Positions 33,197-38,008 of a DNA stretch of 38,008 bases are shown piece after piece. The stretch is from Dehalococcoidia bacterium (GTDB lineage Bacteria > Chloroflexota > Dehalococcoidia > Lucifugimonadales > UBA6952): assembly GCA_022450525.1 (NCBI GenBank), contig JAKUQA010000016.1, positions 1 to 38,008 on the forward strand, in the 5' to 3' direction. The notes beneath the pieces are model-generated. The model made no database searches. It was given only the letters and a program-made list of their open reading frames with translations, and had not been told where the DNA came from. The first letter of the stretch is position 1. Each line of letters begins with the position of its first letter. The translations under genes and the position numbers were made by a program.

Positions 33197-33874
33197 ATGA
33201 AGGTTATATTCGTCAAAGATGTACCTGGTAGTGGTAATGCTGGTGAAGTAAAAGAAGTTAAAAATGGATATGCACGTAATTATTTGCTTCCTCAGAACTT
33301 TGCCTTGCTTGCATCACATGATAATTTACAAAGATTATCTTCAATCAAGAAAGCTGGAGACGAACTCAGAATTAAGGAAGAACAAGACCAAAATGAATTA
33401 TCAAACTTACTCAACGATATGGTGTTTGAATTATCAGAAAAAGTCAATTCTTCAGGCAAGTTTTATGGATCAGTGAATCAATCAATGATATCTGAAAAAA
33501 TTGAAACCGATACAGAACGATCTCTCGATAGAAGGTTTTTCCATATAGAAAACACAATCGAAGAACCTGGTATTTATACTGTAGGTATAAGATTCCCCAG
33601 AGGGGCTGAATGCTCAATTAAAATTAAAGTTTCAGGGGTTGATATACAAGGTAATATTATTGAAGCTCAGGAAATTGTTGAAGAGGTAGTTGAAGACGAT
33701 TCAGAAACAGAAAATCTCGATGAAGTTACTGAAACGGTTATTGATGAAACTGAGAATCAAGAAGCACCAGAAAATTCAATTGAAGATGCTGAAATTGATA
33801 CTACTACAGAAGTTGATGCTGAAGAATCCCCCTCAATTCCCGAGAGTGAAGATAAAGAAGAGAATAATCAATAA
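33197..33874 (+). CDS. rplI: Large ribosomal subunit protein bL9 with long acidic C-terminal tail
   Basis: 225-residue bL9; the usual length is about 150. The N-terminal rRNA-binding domain (MKVIFVKDVPGSGNAGEVKE, then GYARNYLLPQNFA) is complete, followed by the central helix and the C-terminal domain (FYGSVNQSMISEKI up to about residue 150). After this come about 70 residues in which nearly half are Asp or Glu and only one is basic. ATG at 33197 with GGAAGGA. First of rplI-dnaB-dnaD-like-dnaC-like; rpsF, ssb and rpsR, often upstream of rplI, are absent here. The tail is unlikely to be a frameshift because the domain before it is intact and the composition is coherent. Confidence 0.93.
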   Translation: MKVIFVKDVPGSGNAGEVKEVKNGYARNYLLPQNFALLASHDNLQRLSSIKKAGDELRIKEEQDQNELSNLLNDMVFELSEKVNSSGKFYGSVNQSMISEKIETDTERSLDRRFFHIENTIEEPGIYTVGIRFPRGAECSIKIKVSGVDIQGNIIEAQEIVEEVVEDDSETENLDEVTETVIDETENQEAPENSIEDAEIDTTTEVDAEESPSIPESEDKEENNQ

Positions 33875-33924
33875 TACTGTTAAAAATAAGTATCGACCGT
33901 AACGAAATTTAAAAAAATATATAG

Positions 33925-33930
33925 TATAAT
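33925..33930 (+). promoter_or_regulatory. Possible -10 box for dnaB
   Basis: Perfect TATAAT in the 125-base gap between rplI and dnaB, 70 bases before the start. No -35 match at the right distance. Confidence 0.38.
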
Positions 33931-33999
33931 TTATCCCCCAATTAAGGAATATAATTGCTTTGATTTAACTTAAAATTCATTAGCATGAGGGCATACTAT

Positions 34000-35364
34000 A
34001 TGTACACAGATCGATTGCCACCGAGTGATGAAGCTGCAGAACAAGCAGTTTTAGGGTCTATATTAATTGAAGGAGATTCACTTTCTGAAGTTTCCGTAAT
34101 CATAAAAGCCAATGATTTCTACACTGAAAGAAATAAATGGATTTATGAAGCATGCCTTTCTTTGTATAACCGTGGAGAACCAATAAATCAAATTAGTGTT
34201 GCTCACGAATTGGCTTCCACAGATAAACTTGAAAGTATCGGAGGAGAGGGGTTTTTAAGTAATTTAATTGCAAATGTACCTACCTCTGTATACGCAAGCC
34301 ATTATGCCCAAATAGTCAACAGAACGTCAACAATGAGGAATTTGATTAAGGCAGCAACAGAAATTGCTTCTCTAGGCTATGAACCAGATTTTGAAGTTGA
34401 TTCAGCAATAAAGCAATCTGAAGATATTCTTTTCCAAATTCGAGAAACGCGTGAAAATCGTGATTTTAGGTCACTTCGTGATGTTTTAGATACATATCTG
34501 GAAGAGTCTTCTGATGACGACCCTGAAAATTTAAATAAAACACAACCTATTTTTACAGGTTTTCGAGACTTGGACCAACTATTAGGTGGATTACAAAGAT
34601 CAGATTTATTCATTTTAGCAGCAAGACCAAGTATTGGAAAAAGTAGCTTGGCCTTAAATATAGCAATGAATGCGTGCAAAAATAATTCTACCGTTGCTAT
34701 TTTAAGTTTAGAAATGAGTGGAGAGCAATTGGCTATGCGTATGGTTTCGTCAGAAGCTAAAGTCGATTCTCACAGCATTCGCCGAAATATCATAAATAAT
34801 CAAGAGCAGCAAAGAATAGTGTCTGCTATCGGTGTTCTTTCAGACTTAGATTTATATATAGATGATAGCCCAATACAAACTATTACTGAAATTCGAAGTA
34901 AAGCAAGAAGATTAAACTTAGAAAGAAATATTGATTTACTTATTGTTGATTACATGCAACTCATACAAGGACTCCATCGGAACGAAAACCGTGTTCAAGA
35001 AATTAGTGAGATTTCCAGATCCTTAAAAGGAATAGCTAGAGATCTTAATATACCTGTTATAGCAATATCTCAGCTAAGTAGAGCTGTTGAACAAAGACCA
35101 TCTCATCGTCCTCAATTATCAGATTTACGTGATAGTGGAAGTATTGAACAAGATGCTGACATTGTTTCATTTATATATAGAGAAGATGTATATTACACTG
35201 AAGAAGAATGGAATTCTAGAAATCCTGTTGAACCCTATCCCAAAAATATTGCAGAAGTTATTATAGCAAAACATAGAAATGGGCCATTAGGTAATATTAA
35301 TTTATTTTTTAATGAACAGTATGCCGAATTCAAAGATATGGCAACTAGAGAAATAGATAATTAA
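34000..35364 (+). CDS. dnaB: Replicative DNA helicase
   Basis: Hexameric helicase of the replication fork, 454 residues, standard length. N-terminal domain (PPSDEAAEQAVLGSIL, primase-interacting), linker, then the RecA-like core with Walker A ARPSIGKSS (Lys214), LSLEMSGEQLAMR, Walker B LLIVDYMQLI and DLRDSGSIEQDAD. No intein. Start: ATG at 34000 with GAGGG (33987-33991) eight bases upstream; the in-frame ATG at 33985 lies before that site. Followed after 21 bases by a DnaD-like gene and then the loader, so helicase and loading factors are together. Confidence 0.97.
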   Translation: MYTDRLPPSDEAAEQAVLGSILIEGDSLSEVSVIIKANDFYTERNKWIYEACLSLYNRGEPINQISVAHELASTDKLESIGGEGFLSNLIANVPTSVYASHYAQIVNRTSTMRNLIKAATEIASLGYEPDFEVDSAIKQSEDILFQIRETRENRDFRSLRDVLDTYLEESSDDDPENLNKTQPIFTGFRDLDQLLGGLQRSDLFILAARPSIGKSSLALNIAMNACKNNSTVAILSLEMSGEQLAMRMVSSEAKVDSHSIRRNIINNQEQQRIVSAIGVLSDLDLYIDDSPIQTITEIRSKARRLNLERNIDLLIVDYMQLIQGLHRNENRVQEISEISRSLKGIARDLNIPVIAISQLSRAVEQRPSHRPQLSDLRDSGSIEQDADIVSFIYREDVYYTEEEWNSRNPVEPYPKNIAEVIIAKHRNGPLGNINLFFNEQYAEFKDMATREIDN

Positions 35365-35385
35365 TTATCTGATTAAAGGATGTAC

Positions 35386-36120
35386 ATGAAAACTGATAGT
35401 GGCTTCAAATTTAATAATAGAAATTATATCCCAATACCTGTAGAATTAACTTCAAGTTTATTAAGAGACATCGATTCTTTTGAAGAATTTAAGTGTACAT
35501 TACGTATATTTTCACTGATATTTTCGTTACGACCCAAACGCTTATGGATTAGTTTTGAAGAATTAATTTCAGATCCTGTTCTACTAGAAAGTATACCTGT
35601 CTCCGATAGTGAAAAAAAAACTGAAGTAATTATCAAAAGTATTTATGCTGCTAAAAAGAGACAAACTATAATCCTTAGGGAAAAAGATAAAAATCAAATA
35701 CAAAATAGCATTATTTTAATAAATGATAAAATATCAAATGAACTATTAACAAAAAAAGATATTGGAAAACTACAAGACGGATTAGATCTCGAACAAACAG
35801 ACTTTCAACCCGGTCAAAAACGTGAATCTAATATCTATAGATTATACGAAGACAATATTGGCCAAATGACACCAGTATTAGCTGAAGAATTAAAACTAGC
35901 AGAAAAAAATTACCCGAATTTATGGATTGAAGAAGCAATTATAGAAGCTGTAAAAAATAATATACGAAACTGGAAATATATTTCTAGCATTTTAAACAGA
36001 TGGCAAATTGAAGGAAGAACAAATGGAGAGTCTACGAGATATTCTAAAAAAAGTGAACGAGAAAGCCAACTTAGACGAGCACAAAAATTTAGAGATGAAT
36101 TCATCAACAAAAAATCCTGA
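35386..36120 (+). CDS. DnaD-domain primosome protein
   Basis: 244 residues. The C-terminal part (about 149-212) is a DnaD/DnaB_2 domain: NIYRLYEDNIGQMTPVLAEE, then an alpha-helical stretch ending NNIRNWKYISSILNRW. It includes the YxxxIxxxW pattern (Tyr198, Ile202, Trp206) used for single-strand DNA binding in Firmicute DnaD. The N-terminal region (15-130) is probably a winged-helix oligomerisation domain but is too divergent to be sure. Start: ATG at 35386, five bases after AAAGGA, rather than the ATG at 35380 that overlaps that site. The basic C-terminus overlaps the next gene by 98 bases. Expected to help the adjacent loader place DnaB at origins or stalled forks. Confidence 0.85.
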   Translation: MKTDSGFKFNNRNYIPIPVELTSSLLRDIDSFEEFKCTLRIFSLIFSLRPKRLWISFEELISDPVLLESIPVSDSEKKTEVIIKSIYAAKKRQTIILREKDKNQIQNSIILINDKISNELLTKKDIGKLQDGLDLEQTDFQPGQKRESNIYRLYEDNIGQMTPVLAEELKLAEKNYPNLWIEEAIIEAVKNNIRNWKYISSILNRWQIEGRTNGESTRYSKKSERESQLRRAQKFRDEFINKKS

Positions 36121-37360
36121 TCAACCTGATGAATGTACACTCTGTAATGGTACTAAATGGTTAAGTTTTAATGTTCCTGTAGGGCATCCAAAATTTGGCA
36201 AAATTGAACCTTGTGAATGTCAGAAAGAAAAACTATCCAATGATATTTATAGTAAATTGCAAGAAATTAGTGGTATCAAAAGTTTAAAAAAATTAACTTT
36301 TAACAATTTAAAACAAAATGGATTAAACAAGGATTTCTCATCAAAGTTTAGGCATGCTTATGCTGTAGCTCAGCAATATGTACACGAAACCAATGGATGG
36401 TTAATATTTCAAGGGCCTAGTGGCAGTGGAAAAACCCACTTACTTGTAGCAATTCTTAACAAAACTATGAAAAAAGGAAATCCCGCTTTCTATATCTCTA
36501 CTCCTGATTTACTTGACCATTTACGTTCTTCATTTGGACCCAATAATATGAATGACTACGACACATTGTTTGATCATATAAAAAACACACCGTTATTGGG
36601 TTTGGATGATTTTGGCTCCGAAAGTTCTACCACTTGGGCTAAAGAAAAATTAGCGCAACTAATTAACTATAGATATAACCGCGCTCTTCCAACAATAATT
36701 GCTTTATCCACAGGTTTAAATCAACTAGATGAAACTATCAGCGGTAAATTACATGATGATAATTTGGTAGATTTAATATCCTTAGGTTCAAAACAAGATA
36801 TTTCATATGGATATTTGGACAGACTTCGTCAAGATTTAACACAAACTATGACTTTTGATAATTTCAACTATAAAAATTCCAAAGTTCTTGAACGAGGTTA
36901 TCAACAAGCAATAGAGTTTGCATCAAATCCAGATGGTTGGCTAGTAATCCGTGGTAATACTGGAAGTGGTAAAACTCATTTAGCAGCTTCAATAACAAAT
37001 CAGCTAGAAATAAATGAAACGAATTGTATATTTACCTTTATACCGGACTTAGTTGACTATTTAAGACTTAGTATTAACAATACAAGCCCTATTTCTCATG
37101 AATCATTACTAAAAGACTTAATGACCTGTGAAGCATTGATACTAGACGATTTTGGAACAAAAAGTAATTCAACATGGATTGATGAAAAAATATATCAGAT
37201 ATTAGTACATAGGTATGAAAGTAGATTGATTACGGTTTTAACGATTCGAAATTTGAATGAAATCCCAGATTCAATTATCTCAAGACTAAGTGATACCGCA
37301 TTAGTCGACCATATTGAGTTAGATAGCCCAGACTATCGTCAAACAAAAACACAAAAGTAA
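36023..37360 (+). CDS. Tandem double-AAA+ DnaC/DnaI-like helicase loader
   Basis: 445 residues from ATG 36023 (AAGGAA six bases upstream; a TTG at 36008 is less likely). An N-terminal helix, MESLRDILKKV, leads to a probable zinc site (Cys38, 41, 64, 66) as in DnaC/DnaI loaders. Two complete AAA+ modules follow. Module 1 has Walker A GPSGSGKTH (131-139) and Walker B LLGLDDFG (191-198). Module 2 has GNTGSGKTH (311-319) and ALILDDFG (371-378). Each has the DnaC-type (Y/F)IS/IP-DLxDxLR segment. The arginine-finger region reads ISRLSD in module 2 but ISGKLHD in module 1, where Arg becomes Lys242. Ordinary loaders have one module and about 250-310 residues. Expected to load DnaB, encoded two genes upstream. 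Confidence 0.85.
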   Translation: MESLRDILKKVNEKANLDEHKNLEMNSSTKNPDQPDECTLCNGTKWLSFNVPVGHPKFGKIEPCECQKEKLSNDIYSKLQEISGIKSLKKLTFNNLKQNGLNKDFSSKFRHAYAVAQQYVHETNGWLIFQGPSGSGKTHLLVAILNKTMKKGNPAFYISTPDLLDHLRSSFGPNNMNDYDTLFDHIKNTPLLGLDDFGSESSTTWAKEKLAQLINYRYNRALPTIIALSTGLNQLDETISGKLHDDNLVDLISLGSKQDISYGYLDRLRQDLTQTMTFDNFNYKNSKVLERGYQQAIEFASNPDGWLVIRGNTGSGKTHLAASITNQLEINETNCIFTFIPDLVDYLRLSINNTSPISHESLLKDLMTCEALILDDFGTKSNSTWIDEKIYQILVHRYESRLITVLTIRNLNEIPDSIISRLSDTALVDHIELDSPDYRQTKTQK

Positions 37361-37376
37361 TATTAGGAGGCCGAAA

Positions 37377-37712
37377 CTGACTCAAAAAAAAGATTGTGTG
37401 TTTTGTAATATTGTAGCAAAAACAGAACCTGCAGATATTTTATATGAAGATGAAGAAGTGATGGTTTTTAGAAACAAACTAACCTGGGTGCCAGTAATGT
37501 TACTTTGTATACCAAAAAACCATATGACTCAGGCTAAACTTTGGACTGATCCAATATTAGCTCATGTGGGTAAAATTGCTGCATATTTAGCTGCAGAGCA
37601 TTGCGAAGAAGGGTTTAGAATTCTTTCTAATTTTGGACGCCATGGTTTACAAAGCCAAGAACACGGACATTTGCATATGATTGGCGGAGTTAATTTAGGA
37701 TCCTACGCATAG
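37377..37712 (+). CDS. HIT-family protein, apparent CTG start
   Basis: 111-residue histidine-triad nucleotide-binding protein: DCVFCNIVAKTEPADILYED at the start and HGHLHMIGG at the end, the HxHxH triad that hydrolyses nucleoside phosphoramidates or dinucleotides. A perfect AGGAGG (37365-37370) lies six bases before an in-frame CTG (37377). The first in-frame GTG (37398) falls inside the conserved DCVFC motif and would remove its first Cys, and there is no in-frame ATG. CTG is therefore the best start. Last gene of the replication block, 16 bases after the loader, one base from the convergent SDR. Confidence 0.88.
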   Translation: MTQKKDCVFCNIVAKTEPADILYEDEEVMVFRNKLTWVPVMLLCIPKNHMTQAKLWTDPILAHVGKIAAYLAAEHCEEGFRILSNFGRHGLQSQEHGHLHMIGGVNLGSYA

Positions 37713-37713
37713 G

Positions 37714-38008
37714 TTATCTGCAATCTGCGGCACCATTCACATGCATAGTTTGACCTGTCATATACCCAGCTCCTTCAGATGCCAAAAACAAACAAACGGA
37801 TGAGATTTCTTCCACGGTAGCTAATCTACCAAGCGGTACTCTGGCATATCTTCTTGCTGCCAATTCTTCTAATTCTTCCTTAGTCATTTTTTCATGTCTA
37901 GGCCCAACGGTATCAATGGTTCCTGGTGAAACACAATTTACTAATACATTATGAGGTGCAAGTTCCTTAGCAAGTGATCTAGTAAATCCAACTAAACCCA
38001 TTTTAGAA
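37714..38008 (-). CDS. FabG-like short-chain dehydrogenase, 5' part cut by window edge
   Basis: The last 97 residues or so of an SDR. The frame continues past the window edge: Ser-Lys precede MGLVGFTRSLAKEL, matching the YxxSK catalytic motif, so the internal ATG at 38001 is not the start. Then NVLVNCVSPGTIDT, RVPLGRLATVEEI and FLASEGAGYMTGQTMHVNGA, all typical of 3-oxoacyl-ACP reductase-like SDRs. Ends one base from the HIT gene. Substrate unknown; the catalytic Lys is present, unlike in the SDR at 26203. Confidence 0.88.
   Translation of the reverse strand, partial: SKMGLVGFTRSLAKELAPHNVLVNCVSPGTIDTVGPRHEKMTKEELEELAARRYARVPLGRLATVEEISSVCLFLASEGAGYMTGQTMHVNGAADCR

Noticed and set aside
33659..33874. 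Frameshift as the cause of the acidic bL9 tail
   Set aside because: The C-terminal domain before it is complete and the tail has a coherent Asp/Glu composition ending in a normal stop, so a natural extension is more likely.
38001..38008. ATG at 38001 as the start of the right-edge SDR
   Set aside because: The frame stays open to the edge and the preceding Ser-Lys fits the YxxSK catalytic motif, so the gene is truncated by the window.
1..38008. CRISPR arrays, tRNA or rRNA genes, insertion sequences, prophage or integron parts
   Set aside because: No spaced direct repeats, tRNA-like cloverleafs, transposase or integrase motifs, or terminal inverted repeats were seen; intergenic gaps are all under about 170 bases.

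Overview
AT-rich (about one third G+C by eye), gene-dense bacterial chromosome with almost no spare DNA. The standard code fits: TAA, TAG and TGA all end genes, and GTG, TTG and apparently CTG are used as starts. No rRNA, tRNA, CRISPR array, transposase or phage gene was seen, and no stretch over 300 bases lacks a gene. The mix of a DnaD-like plus DnaC/DnaI-like primosome pair, an rpsO-pnp-dapB-asd-dapA operon, bS21-YqeY, a seven-iron ferredoxin, SelA, and many catabolic-type enzymes (MmgE/PrpD, SDRs, amidase, esterases, Zn alcohol dehydrogenase) suggests a streamlined, probably marine member of the Chloroflexota (Dehalococcoidia/SAR202-like). That placement is inference and was not tested by phylogeny.

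Layout. 1-6223 (minus): an operon running rpsO, pnp, dapB, asd, dapA, then an MmgE/PrpD gene cut by the window edge; it joins RNA turnover to the diaminopimelate/lysine branch. 6231-10600 (plus): cinA; a 710-residue three-module enzyme (DHDPS-like aldolase, MfnB-like furan synthase, TusA-like domain); and an alpha/beta hydrolase whose nucleophile serine is replaced by alanine. 10597-16020 (minus): coaE, a NorQ/CbbQ-type MoxR ATPase, a CoA-pyrophosphatase-type NUDIX protein and a 1095-residue NorD-like VWA protein, i.e. a metalloenzyme-activation chaperone pair interleaved with two CoA-related enzymes. 16131-17498 (plus): selA. 17544-20946 (minus): threonine aldolase, amidase, HSL-type esterase.

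21056-25380 (plus): hydrolase, lspA, rluD, gltX, seven-iron ferredoxin, DUF971 protein. 25382-26997 (minus): an SDR lacking the YxxxK motif and a MutY-like glycosylase lacking the Fe-S cysteines and the NUDIX domain. 27108-28493 (plus): a small Cys/His protein and a Zn alcohol dehydrogenase. 28513-33128 (plus): rpsU, yqeY, purQ, two half-size EamA transporter genes, purL. 33131-37712 (plus): rplI with a long acidic tail, dnaB, dnaD-like, a tandem double-AAA+ DnaC-like loader, and a HIT protein. 37714-end (minus): the 3' part of a FabG-like SDR.

How they work together. The lysine genes form one pathway; the replication block supplies a helicase with a loader and its helper; purQ and purL supply two of the three subunits of FGAM synthase. 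The strongest candidates for something undescribed are the aldolase-MfnB-TusA fusion at 7645-9777, the tandem DnaC-like loader at 36023-37360, and the NorQ/NorD pair with CoA genes. All calls come from reading the sequence and from memory of protein families; no database search was run.
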